Shown piece after piece: positions 12,330-23,000 of a stretch of DNA of 64,000 nt. Under the pieces are notes generated by a model. That model ran no database searches, was not told where the DNA came from, and worked only from the letters and a program-made list of their open reading frames with translations. The position numbers and the translations under genes were made by a program. Source of the DNA: Phoronis australis (taxonomy: Eukaryota; Phoronida; Phoronidae); contig NMRA01000177.1 of NCBI GenBank assembly GCA_002633005.1, positions 325,942-389,941 of the forward strand. Reading direction: 5' to 3'. How positions within the stretch are numbered: the stretch's first letter is position 1; the number at the start of each line of letters is the position of its first letter.

Positions 12330-14307
12330 ATCCTGAACGCAATGAACTTGTGTGGTCAGAGCCCCTTCAGCTCTTGAATTGGGTCATTGATGATGCTGCA
12401 GTTTGTCTCATGTCCCTTTCAAGAGCTGTTGACAACCACAGTCTGACATAGGCAACACTCTAACATATCCATGTGCTTTGACTGCATGGTGGAGTTCTAT
12501 CGATTGTTCAAATGGATGCATATTAAGTATATCACATTTAATGGCTCGTTAAGGGTTGAGAGGCTTAAGCTTGTTAGGCTATGAGCAAACAGAGCATTAG
12601 AGTGGTTTACTGTCTTCTTTGTCTTGGCTCCAGTCGTCAGTAGGTGGATTGTTATGATAGTGCAGTAAAACATCTTCAATTTGAAGCACATAATAGTTGA
12701 ACCATGAAAATTTTCTTAGTGGATTTTTGGAGAAAAGTGAATAAGAAAAAGTTCTCAAGTTATTAACACAGTTTATGCTGTACATTTGTTGTTAACCAGT
12801 ACTTGGTGATATTGGGCGTTCTGTAAGCTTCTGACTAAATAACAGAAAAAAAGACAGTTTTGATGATTATTTTTGTTCTTACTTGAATGCATTTGACAGT
12901 AGTATTGGCAGCATTTGCCAAGCTTGTGTAGCAGCTTCTGATTTTAGAATCTGGGACATTTGTTTGATGTTTTTTGTCTTGATTTGATTGCTTAAACGGA
13001 TTAATGAGATTGGGAAAAGTTAATTTGTTTCTCTGCGATGTGTGGATGTGTCAGTCTCTTGGGTTCAGTTTCGTCAAAGCTAAAGCGCGCTGTTTAAGCT
13101 GTCCACCGTGACCCAGGGGAATTTATTGCATGAAATATTTACTTTACTAAATCCCAACTACACTAATTGATACTTAAAACACTTTTTACAACCAAGCACA
13201 ATGACATTTTTTTGCAATGTAACTTCTTTTGTAGAATGCGTTAGCTTTTTAAGATGGGAAGATAGTTTTCCTAGTTCTTCATGATTACGGTTTGAACCAA
13301 TCGCTGCTCTAGAGATTTGTCCTGCTGTTACTGTGGCCTACTTCACTCCTGTTTGATATTGTCTATTTTAACTTGACCCGGTTATCACTGACCTCCATCT
13401 CTATGGAAGCTTAGGAGAATGTAATTACCTTCCATCTACACTGTTATATAAAAGCCCTTGAATCTGTGCTGATTGCTTGTTGATCAGAAAGTGTTAGGAA
13501 GTCTTTACCTGGATTTGTAGACTAATGAATACAGAGAGGATGTGACCAGAAGTCAGTAGGTTCAACTTGGAGTTGATCAACAGAATGTGTTTTTGCCCAA
13601 CTTCTATTGTTTATCAGTGTTCTCCTTAATTGTATTCAAACTGCACCATCTTAGAAAAGTTCCGAAACCGTGATGTTTTGGAAAACTAATGAGCCGTGTT
13701 TGAAAAGTCCTAACCCATGTCCATATCTGAAGCCTTGTTTGAAAAGCCGGAGTTACAAGCCTTGTGATTAGATTAGTGGTGCGTAGTTGTACTTATTGTT
13801 TTTATTTGTGTTTTGCATTAAAAATGATGGTGACATGCCCAATAAGTGAAAATAATGTGTAACTAATTGTGTTTTTTTTTTGAATTAAGAGAAAGGAATA
13901 TAGAATACAAATACATTATCTGTAATTTGCACCACATTTGAATTTTTGCTCAGGAAGAACCCGGAAGATGTTTGTTGGATTGTATTGCGATGGAGTTACG
14001 GCGGTTTTTCAGTTGATATGACCGTCAATATGGCCGACAAGTGGAATTCTCTTTGTCAAATTTCTCCCCAAAAATGAACGATTAAGATAACTTTAGTCTA
14101 TTACTAACATGATATGTACTGCGTAAATGGCATCAAGCAACTTCTTGTAAGTTTTCCATTATTTACAGCCTTTGAAAAGCAAAAAATATGACAATTTTGG
14201 TAAATATTTTTGTGCGGAATAAGTGGAGTATTACCGTTGAAGTGTGATAATCCTAGGCATATCGGATGTCAGTATAGTTCTGTTTGTGCCCTCTTGGTTT
14301 GAGGCTC

Positions 14308-14392
14308 CACACACACACATGCACACACGCACACACACACGCGCGCGCACGCGCACGCACACGCACACGCACACACACACACATACACGCAC
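14308..14392. repeat. (CA)n/(CG)n microsatellite
   Basis: About 85 bp of alternating purine-pyrimidine sequence (cacaca, gcgcgc, cgcaca), a tract capable of forming Z-DNA. It yields a Cys/Val-rich open frame on the minus strand that is not a gene. Confidence 0.95.
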
Positions 14393-14869
14393 TGTGTAGT
14401 CATTGCTGGCTTTCAATTCTCAAAAAGAAATGACAGCCACCGTGATTATGAATCAGACAGTGGGTGATATCACTCGCATTATAACAGTTTCCCCCAATGA
14501 ACCTGGTATTACTGTCAACCTGTGTTATAATTTATTTGTGCTCGAGTTGGATTTATTATCCATCGACCCACACACTGTCAGTGCGTCTTTAATAACCTAA
14601 TGGTGGTGATGACCTACGGTTGTGTATACATGTAACTGTTGCTTAATGTCATCCATCCCTAGAAACACCTGTGTATTATGATGACAATGTTAAAAGTTCA
14701 GTCAACCTGTGGCCATATCTGACTAGCTTGGGTTGCAGAGTGGTGGAAAAGGGGTTTTTCATTTCTTGTTTTTCACAAAAGATATGTAGCACCTAGCCAA
14801 GTTCTTTTAACGTCTCTATATTTTATACGGTAGACGCTGTTTGACGCTGCTTTAAGAAGTTGTGGGCAG

Positions 14870-14970
14870 TCACAACCACTGTAATAGCCTTTGAAAAATG
14901 AAAAGTCAATTTTGGTTGTTATTTTTGTCTGAAATTGGTGACGTCTTATCTATGTTCTCTCTTGGTTTGA
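14870..14970 (+). repeat. Dispersed repeat B fragment
   Basis: Shares gtgggc..ttacaat, tttgaa(a/g)aatgaaaa and tgtctgaaattggtg with 62385-62485. Weaker relatives lie near 2810, 14160 and (reverse) 20840, 24890 and 29210. Confidence 0.6.
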
Positions 14971-15147
14971 TCGAAATCTGACATCTCGTATCGGAGCAGA
15001 TCTCAAATTGCATGTTGTGTTTTTGCGTTTCATGTTTCCGTTCAGCTTGTTCACACCTACAGTTACACATTACTTTCACGTGCGCAGCGTGTCGTTCATC
15101 GTTGTACAGATAATGGAATGAAAATGTGTGCCTTAAGTTCTTGGAAA

Positions 15148-16850
15148 ACTTAAGTTTGTTAAAAAATGCTCTAAAAACTTAAGTTTCTCTGATCGAAAAA
15201 GTTTTGAGATAGCAGTTGCTTTAACAAACTGCTTTCATCACGCTCTACATTTTCATGGAAACTAATTACTCTACTTTTTAAGTGGTGTACGGTAATCAGC
15301 GTTGTGGGGTTACTTTTTTGATTCCATTGCTCAAAAGCCGATGCAGTTAACAGGACACTTGGTAAAGTTTTTATTATCTGCAACATAGTCTGTTTGTGGA
15401 CAATAAAGAATTTCAGTTAGTATTTTTGGCTTTTCTTGACTGAAAAATTATCATGTTTATTTTAGTTATGAAGGTTGTAATAATGACACTAAAAGTCCTA
15501 TTGTTCAAGAGTAAGTAAACAGATATTGAAAATGAAGACTAAAAACTGAGAAAGTGTATAATGAAAACGAAAGTCATCACCAAACGACTTCTTAGTGGAA
15601 TCCCAAGTGAACACTTTAGATAGACAGGTGCCAGTTCATTTGCACTTCTGAGCCTGTTTACAACACATTTGCTGTCGACACTTCCTGGCACATTTGTGTT
15701 TTCAGTTGTAAAGTGCATTTGAGTTGTGAAAGTGATCCCTTATGTCTTGTTCTGGTATCACACATACTGTAACCAACAGGATATCATGTATACACCCTTT
15801 GTCACTTGTTTGTATTTGTTCACATGGTATCAAACTGTAACCAATCTTTGGTTTTTTCAGGAGCCTGCTCTATGGAATTCTCCACGACTCAGTCTCCTGT
15901 CTATGTGAGTATGACTTCGGTTGAGGACGTCAATGATATTTTGGGGTCATAGGATTCCGACTACATATAGTTGCTGAAATATATGGTAGTAATTTTTTCA
16001 GAAAAAATGTATTCATCAAAGAGTGATTACTACTATGGCTGTGGAAAATGCCATTTTAGAATTTCAAGTCTCACATATGTATGCTATTTGTGTGCCTTGT
16101 GAAAACCCGAATTTGCTGTAGTAATTTTTTCACTTTTTCCGTTACGTTGTGTCTTGCTGAGGTTCTAAATAAATCTTTCACTTCTCCCTCAGTTCAGGAA
16201 TACTGGCACGGATTCCCTTGTTACCGTGTTGTATTTTTGACTTGCACATCAGCCAAAAGGTGGCGCTAGCACACGTGTGATCTGTTGACTTTCAGAGACA
16301 ATCCCATTGGTTTTTATGTCCTATGACTTCAACTGGTTAGTGCCGTATCCAAGAAAACACTCTGCCCATTTGTCACTCAATTTCTCTTGTACAATTGCCA
16401 AATGACTGAAGCAGAAATTTGTGCGAACAATATTTATTGCCGATAAGAATGAGAGATACATTATCTTAAGCAGAAAGGCTTATCTACCTGGTAGTCCTCA
16501 CAAAAATACATCAAACATAGCAATGAACTATGGTATAAACAATGAAAGGGACGTGAAGTGAGACATTTCCTTATTAATAAACGTAGTAATTTATTCAATC
16601 TATAATTTGCACTGTAGAGGTCCCAGGTTGCACCTGTTAAGATGATATTGTTTACAAACGACATCTAGTGCTAGAAATAACACCTAAGCTTTTAAGCTTT
16701 AAAGTTTCTGGCCTATAAGTTGCAAGACATTAAAACCTGCAAAACGCGAAATTTAATTTCTATGATCTGATAATTTTTGCGACTTATTGTTGCTTATTCA
16801 TTTGGCATTGATATTTTTCAAATATTCTTAATAGTAATGATCATTTTTAT
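15148..16850 (+). repeat. 1.7-kb near-duplicate, copy 1 (contains exon 2)
   Basis: Matches 17135-18819 at an estimated 96-98% identity, with scattered substitutions and small indels, for example about 20 bp missing from copy 2 after ttcaggaatactg. The copies are separated only by the (GTCC)n element and one N. This is best read as the end of one haplotype contig. Confidence 0.93.
15861..15904 (+). CDS. ARHGEF28/AKAP13-like: Exon 2, first copy (44-nt microexon)
   Basis: A 44-nt exon bounded by an excellent acceptor (ggttttttcag) and donor (tat/gtgagt). Joined to the phase-1 end of exon 1 it encodes GACSMEFSTTQSPVY and ends in phase 0, exactly as exon 3 needs. The stretch MEFSTTQSPVYG (last G from exon 3) matches the vertebrate ARHGEF28 start, which I recall as MELS...APLYG. 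The internal ATG may therefore be a second start. The exon is duplicated at 17845-17888. Splicing in both copies would shift the frame, so only one can be used per transcript. Confidence 0.85.
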
Positions 16851-17133
16851 GCGCCCACATATTTATATGTGGACGCATTATGCCGTCATCTCTGTCCGTC
16901 CGTCCGTCCGTCCGTCCGTCCGTCCGTCCGTCCGGGCGGCGTCCGTCCGGCGTCCGGCGTCCGCTGCTCTATCTCCAAAACCCTTTGACATACGTTCATG
17001 AAATTTGGCACATATGTTCCATTCATGAATGGGACGGCATGTGCGAACTTTGGGACGGATCCGACTACCGGTGTGCCCCCTAGTGGCAATTTTAGTTTTT
17101 TACGCTTACCTTTGTATCTTCAAAAGTCCTGAA
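16851..17133 (+). mobile_element. (GTCC)n-associated short element
   Basis: Starts with a short hairpin head (gcgcccacatat...atatgtggacgc), followed by attatgccgtcatct, an imperfect gtcc tandem array at 16893-16962, and a unique tail that ends at the N. This layout is typical of microsatellite-associated non-autonomous elements seen in marine invertebrates. It is absent from the equivalent place in copy 2 (after 18819), so it looks like a recent insertion polymorphic between haplotypes. The tail contains a CTCF-like motif at 17074-17089. Confidence 0.75.
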
Positions 17134-17134
17134 N
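17134..17134. other. Single N at contig join
   Basis: One ambiguous base. Sequence directly after it restarts at the equivalent of 15148, which marks an unmerged overlap between assembly pieces. Confidence 0.85.
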
Positions 17135-18819
17135 ACTTAAGTTAGTTAAAAATGCTCTAAAAACTTAAGTTTCTCTGATCGAAAAAGTTTTGAGATAGCA
17201 GTTGCTTTAATAAACTGCTTTCATCACGCTCTACATTTTCATGGAAACTAATTACTCTACTTTTTAAGTGGTGTACGGTAATCAGCGTTGTGGGGTTACT
17301 TTTTTGATTCCATTGCTCAAAAGCCGATACAGTTAACAGGACACTTGGTAAAGTTTTTATTATCTGCAACATAGTCTGTTTGTGGACAATAAAGAATTTC
17401 AGTTAGTATTTTTGGCTTTTCTTGACTGAAAAATTATCGTGTTTATTTTAGTTATGAAGGTTGTAATAATGACACTAAAAGTCCTACTGTTCAAGAGTAA
17501 GTAAACAGATATTGAAAATGAAGACTTAAAACTAGGAAAGTGTATAATAAAAACGAAAGTTTCATCACCAAATGACTTCTTAGTGGAATCCCAAGTGAAC
17601 ACTTTAGATAGACAGGTGCCAGTTCACTTGCATTTCGGAGCCTGTTTACAACACATTTGCTGTGGACACTTCCTGGCACATTTGTGTTTTAAGTTGTAAA
17701 GTGCACTTGAGTTGTGAAGGTGATCACTTATGTCTTGTTCTCGTATCACACAGACTGTAACCAACAGGATATCATGTATACACACTTTGTCACTTGTATT
17801 TGTTCTCATGGTTCCAAGCTGTAACCAATCTTTGGTTTTTTCAGGAGCCTGCTCTATGGAATTCTCCACGACTCAGTCTCCTGTCTATGTGAGTATAACT
17901 TCGGTTGAGGACGTCAATGATATTTTGGGGTCATAGGATTCCGACTACATATAGTTGCTGAAATATATGGTAGTAATTTTTTCAGAAAAAAGTATTCATC
18001 ACAGAGTGATTACTACTATGGCTGTGGAAAATGCCATTTTAGAATTTCAAGTCTCACATATGTATGCTATTTGTGTGCCTTGTGAAAACCCGAATTTGCT
18101 GTAGTAATTTTTTCACTTTTTTCGTTACGTTGTGTCTTGCTGAGTTTCTAAATAAATCTTTCACTTCTCCCTCAGTTCAGGAATACTGTGGTGTGTTTTT
18201 GACTTGCACATCAGCCAAAAGGTGGCGCTAGCACACGTGTGATCTGTTGACTTTCAGAGACAAATCCCATTGGTTTTTATGTCCTATGACTTCAACTGGT
18301 TAGTGCCCTAACCAAGAAAACTTTTTGCCCATTTGTCACTCAATTTCTCTTGTACAGTTGCCAAATGACTGAAGAAGAAATTTGTGCGAACAATATTTAT
18401 TGATGAGATGAATAAGAGATACATTATCTTGAGCAAAGAGGCTTATCTATCAGGTAGTCCTCACAAAAATACATACATCAAACATAGCAATGAACAATGG
18501 TATAAACAATGAAAGTGACGTGAAGTGAGACATTTCCTTATTAATAAACGTAGTAATTTATTGAATCTACAATTTGCACTGTAGAGGTCTCAGGTTGCAC
18601 CTGTTAAGGTCAATATTGTTTGCAATTGACATCTAGTGCTAGAAATAACACCTAAGCTTTTAAGCTTTTAAGTTTTTGGCCGTTAAGTTGCAAGACATTA
18701 AAACCTGCAAAATGCGAAATTTAATTTCTATGATCTGATCATTTTTGCGACTTATTGTTGCTTATTCATTCAGCATGGATATTTTTCAAATATTCTTTAT
18801 AGTAATGATCATTTTTTAT
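17135..18819 (+). repeat. 1.7-kb near-duplicate, copy 2 (contains exon 2')
   Basis: Second copy of 15148-16850. It begins at the N and continues at its 3' end into unique intron 2 sequence without the (GTCC)n element. Confidence 0.93.
17845..17888 (+). CDS. ARHGEF28/AKAP13-like: Exon 2, second copy (probable allele)
   Basis: Identical in sequence to the 44-nt exon at 15861, with the same acceptor and gtgagt donor. It lies in the second copy of a 1.7-kb near-duplicate that begins right after the N at 17134. It most likely represents the other haplotype's copy of exon 2 rather than a real extra exon. Confidence 0.8.
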
Positions 18820-18893
18820 ATTAATGTGAACTTTCTGGATCTTGTTGCTGTCATGATGAGAATATCTTGAGCTAAGAAAGTCCAGAAGTTACC

Positions 18894-19464
18894 CAACTCA
18901 TCCTGAAAAGTTGCCCAATTTGTCAATTGTGTCATTCAGACTGATGTTTGTTTGAATTAGAACTCATTGATCTCTTATGAATATTTTTCAAAAAAGCACA
19001 GTACTGAAAAATTGCTAAGGTCAGTAGATATGGGGACCCCGTTCGTCACCATCTTCTCCACGCAATTTAGTAATCGCACAGGTGGTCTGGCTCGTGCAGG
19101 CTTAAATGTGTCCATTTTACTTTTAGGGGGGCGGTACTCTAGTTGTTGCATTCCCCGAGGACACTGGGATAGCCGAGGGCGCAGAGATCTACCTCATCTA
19201 TCAGGGCTCGGCCCAGCGTCACACGTCGTCTACCACATTCATCCGCGAGGCCAACACTATCCAAGCTAATATTCCAGGTAGGTGGCGCTAGTAGGCAGGG
19301 AGCAGCGACATCTTTGTTGTTGGGAACTTAAGTGCCGTTATTTTCCGTCGACCTTTGTAAGTTGCAATGCAGTTTTTCACTTTAACATTCTTTCAGTAAA
19401 CCACGTCAGTGGTATCAGAAGAATTTTGTTTCTTGTCTTGTCGTGGAGTTGCAGTTATATTTTG
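18894..19464 (+). repeat. 0.57-kb duplicate, copy 1 (contains exon 3)
   Basis: Matches 19466-20033. The last ~360 bp (exon 3 and following intron) are identical, while the first ~190 bp show many differences. It ends exactly at the N at 19465. Confidence 0.93.
19127..19277 (+). CDS. ARHGEF28/AKAP13-like: Exon 3, first copy (residues 138-187)
   Basis: A 151-nt exon with acceptor tacttttag and donor cag/gtaggt, starting in phase 0 and ending in phase 1. It encodes GGGTLVVAFPED, then GIAEGAEIYLIYQGSAQRH, and ends IQANIP plus the first base of a Gly codon. This aligns with the N-terminal beta-strand region of AKAP13/ARHGEF28, where a Y-Q/D-G-S-x-x-R-H pattern and a final PGH are conserved. The copy at 19698 is identical. 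Including both in one mRNA would run into an in-frame TAG, so they cannot be tandem coding exons with the normal acceptor. Confidence 0.9.
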
Positions 19465-19465
19465 N
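19465..19465. other. Single N at contig join
   Basis: Second single-N junction. The sequence after it repeats the sequence starting near 18894. Confidence 0.85.
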
Positions 19466-20033
19466 CAATTTGTCCTGAAAAGTTGCCCAATTTGTCAATT
19501 ATGTCCTTCAGACTTACGTTTCTTTGAATTAGAACTCATTGATCTCTTATGAATATTTTTCAAAAAGCATAGTACGGATAAATTGTTATGGTCAGTAGAT
19601 ATGGGGACCCGGTTGGCTGCCACCTTCTCCAGGCAATTAAATAAATGTACAGATGGTCTGGGTCGTGCAGGCTTAAATGTGTCCATTTTACTTTTAGGGG
19701 GGCGGTACTCTAGTTGTTGCATTCCCCGAGGACACTGGGATAGCCGAGGGCGCAGAGATCTACCTCATCTATCAGGGCTCGGCCCAGCGTCACACGTCGT
19801 CTACCACATTCATCCGCGAGGCCAACACTATCCAAGCTAATATTCCAGGTAGGTGGCGCTAGTAGGCAGGGAGCAGCGACATCTTTGTTGTTGGGAACTT
19901 AAGTGCCGTTATTTTCCGTCGACCTTTGTAAGTTGCAATGCAGTTTTTCACTTTAACATTCTTTCAGTAAACCACGTCAGTGGTATCAGAAGAATTTTGT
20001 TTCTTGTCTTGTCGTGGAGTTGCAGTTATATTT
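19466..20033 (+). repeat. 0.57-kb duplicate, copy 2 (contains exon 3')
   Basis: Second copy of 18894-19464. It runs on into unique intron 3 sequence at gtgcccgctcatc. Confidence 0.93.
19698..19848 (+). CDS. ARHGEF28/AKAP13-like: Exon 3, second copy (probable allele)
   Basis: The sequence is identical to exon 3 at 19127, including about 180 bp of following intron up to the N at 19465 that ends the first copy. The intron upstream differs between the copies by many substitutions. This copy continues directly into the unique intron leading to exon 4, so it is the one physically linked to the rest of the gene. Confidence 0.9.
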
Positions 20034-23000
20034 TGTGCCCGCTCATCTTGAAACAACTGTGAAGGAAGTATGGTGTCTATCCAGAAAATATCTGTTGGGT
20101 CACGTGACACTGAAAGTAACCCTCTGATAAGATTAAAAACGAATGCATTAGTAGGCCCAAATGCCGCACTGACTTCGGATGCACTTTCTCGTCCCAATTA
20201 GGCATGTCCTCTAAACACTCTGGTGTCATTTTTGTGATATTGGTTGCAGTTCGCACTGTTCACGAAGTGCATTGGACTGGGCAGCCAATTGTCATTTACA
20301 AATCCATTTATAAACTGCTGTCTAAGTATGTGGAGCTTTATTTACATACCTGCCATGTTGTTTGACTCGTTTGGTGCGGTCTGTGATTACGGTCTTTTTT
20401 ACTTGCGTTAGATTTCATCAGTTGGATGCCTAAATAAATGATTCCATTTCGCGTATTTGATTTGTCGCAAACACTCTAATCCTCTCTCACCTGACACTTT
20501 CACTTTGGAGTTTGAAAGGACTAGTCACTGGTTCGACGTTACCATGACGATGCAGAAAGTGAGCCGTGAAAGCGGAAATGTCATGTTGTGGACAAAAGCG
20601 TAAGCTTGGCATAACTCCTTCCAAGAAATGTTGTTTCACACTTACTTTAAACTGTTGTGAATCCCTTGGGCAAACACTGTGTTGGCTAACCCTCCGTTAT
20701 CAGACACGGTTAAACACTGATGTCGCAATATGCTAACCTTCATAACACTGGTCTATATATTCTGATACTGCTGCAGTTTGGTCTAATTTCACCATTTTCA
20801 TGCAAAATTTATTTTATACAAAATTAATTGGCAAAATTATCTTCTTTCATTTTTCAAAGTTTTCTGATTGCTGTGTATGCCTGTGTGCCCATAAATTTTC
20901 AATATATTGTCCGTAGTAGTTAAGATACTGAGTTTGAACATGGAAAAACATCAATTTGGTGCTATGTGTGTTTTTGTGAAAAAATGAGATTATGAATTTT
21001 TTCACTTTTTGACCACATCGTGTCCCACTGTAGTTGTTTTCATTGAAGAGTGCCCTTCTCTAGTCTAAACTGTCTTTTAGCTGCAGTTGGTTTTGAAACA
21101 TTCGATCATTGTAGTTACGTCGGAGTTTTCTACAGACATCCAACGGGGCGTACGTTCAGAACTAACAGCTGTTCAGGCAACGTACCGTTGGGTGTTTCTA
21201 TACTAGAGAATTTCCGGCACCCTTTCCTCACTGAAATACACTGATGTTGATATCCCCACAGGTAGCAGTTTATTGTTGACATTTTTGACAATTTTTCCTT
21301 GTATTAGTTAAGTTTTCGGTTTCCATTTCTCACGAAATTGTTGAAAGTTTTAGCATTCCGCCATGTGTTTTTTCCCCCAAATGTACGCATTGGCCGCATC
21401 TGCTGACCATTTCCCTTGTATATGGCCACTGTTACTTATCTGTTATGAAAAACTGAAGAAAATAAAAATTTATTTGCCTGCCATCTGGTGTCAAATGGAA
21501 AACTAATTAAGTTGCTGATGGGTGTTGTGCTTGTAAAGATAGTAACAAGTTTACGCAGGCGTAAACAGCATGTCCAGGTAATGTTTCTTGAAATCCCTCC
21601 CTGTGAAATCCATTCATTCCGTCTGCGCTGGCTTGCGGTTGATTCGAGGAAAGAACATTGTTTGCCGGTAGCCGCAGCTGGGCACTTGCTTGGTTGTGGT
21701 CAGCCTGCAGTCCCACATGTTGATGGCTTAATAAGTGACCTGTAACCAGCAGGAGATGCTTAAGTTATGAACAGTGCACTGCATATTAAAAGATTACAAT
21801 AGGGTTTGTGGGAAAAGTGTATAATTTATTGCAGTAACTAATCATATGAAGTATTTTTCTGTTCAGCTGGTTGATCTGGTGGTGTGTTACGCAACGTCTG
21901 TCTAATGTCTTGGCATTCCTCAGGATTATGATTTTGTCATGGTTCCTTGATTTATGACTTCCCCACATTGTCCTCCCCCATCTGCTGAATGACATGGACT
22001 CTCCTGTCCCTGACAAGTGCTTGATCAAATATCAGCATATTTGCTGGTCATTCATCCAGGAGACACTTTAGCTCATCACCTTCATTCCTTGCGGACATTC
22101 CTGGACTGATCACATGATTTGCGGGTCTTCCTATTAGTTCTGAGCAAACTATTCAAACTATGCATTTTGAATTTTGACACCGTCCGACTTGGACCTTGAT
22201 AAGGCTCTGCTGAAGTAGTTTTGTAGGAGTTTACGCTGTACTGCTATTCGACTTGGTCTGATTTGGACCATAACTGGACTCTCGATTGTGGCTGAATATT
22301 GTCTCTTGTGTATTATTTGTGAACTGGCGATGAGATACAGTTTGCGGAGATATGTGTATCAACTCGAGACGAACTCTCTTTCCATATGTGTTCTGAAACT
22401 GCTCGGTGTTGTGTTTGGCCACTTCACGTAGGGCATAATTCACAGTGACTGAGTAGTGAAATCAATATCACATCACTTCGCAATTAGAAAGGGTGTTTTT
22501 TATACAAACTGAATTGAAATAAGCGTTCATCACGACAAAGTTCAATTTGAATTACAACTTGTGACAGCTTATTTATTTATCGATCCATCAGACCTGATAC
22601 ACAACCAGTCCTCTAATGTATATTGTGCAGCTTATTGAAACATTTTCTAAGTTTGTTTTGTGTATTTTCACACCATTACTCATGGATCGTGGTCAGTAAC
22701 TGATGATACAAGTGGACTGGTCTGACGAGGCAAGAGGCAAACACTATCGAGGCAAGAGGCAAACACTATCCGTTTGTCAATTCTTCAAAAAACTGCTTCT
22801 ATTTTGTAATGACTTTAGACGAGTTTCCAATCTCCGAAACGATTAGTTTGTTTAGTTGGCTGGGCGTTCATTGATAGATCCCAGTCGGATATCAGTAAGT
22901 CTAGATAATTTATGTTCATGTTACTATCAAACGCAAGCCTTCCCTCTGAGTATTAGAGAGCTAGGCTGTAACCTTTTGTATTCACTCGACTCGCCAACTT

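Larger units (their letters stand above)
9454..15860 (+). other. Intron 1
   Basis: 6.4 kb by the first copy of exon 2. It contains two MITE-like elements (9583-10009, 12058-12329), an ACCC repeat, a CA/CG repeat and copies of a dispersed tttgaaaaatg-type repeat near 14160 and 14870. No other phase-compatible exon was seen. Confidence 0.75.

Noticed and set aside
14231-14416. Cys/Val-rich minus-strand frame
   Set aside because: Created by the CA/CG microsatellite.
19127-19848. Mutually exclusive or tandem duplicated exon 3
   Set aside because: Exact identity of exon and downstream intron, plus an N exactly at the copy boundary, favour an assembly artefact. Joint inclusion with normal acceptors gives a stop.
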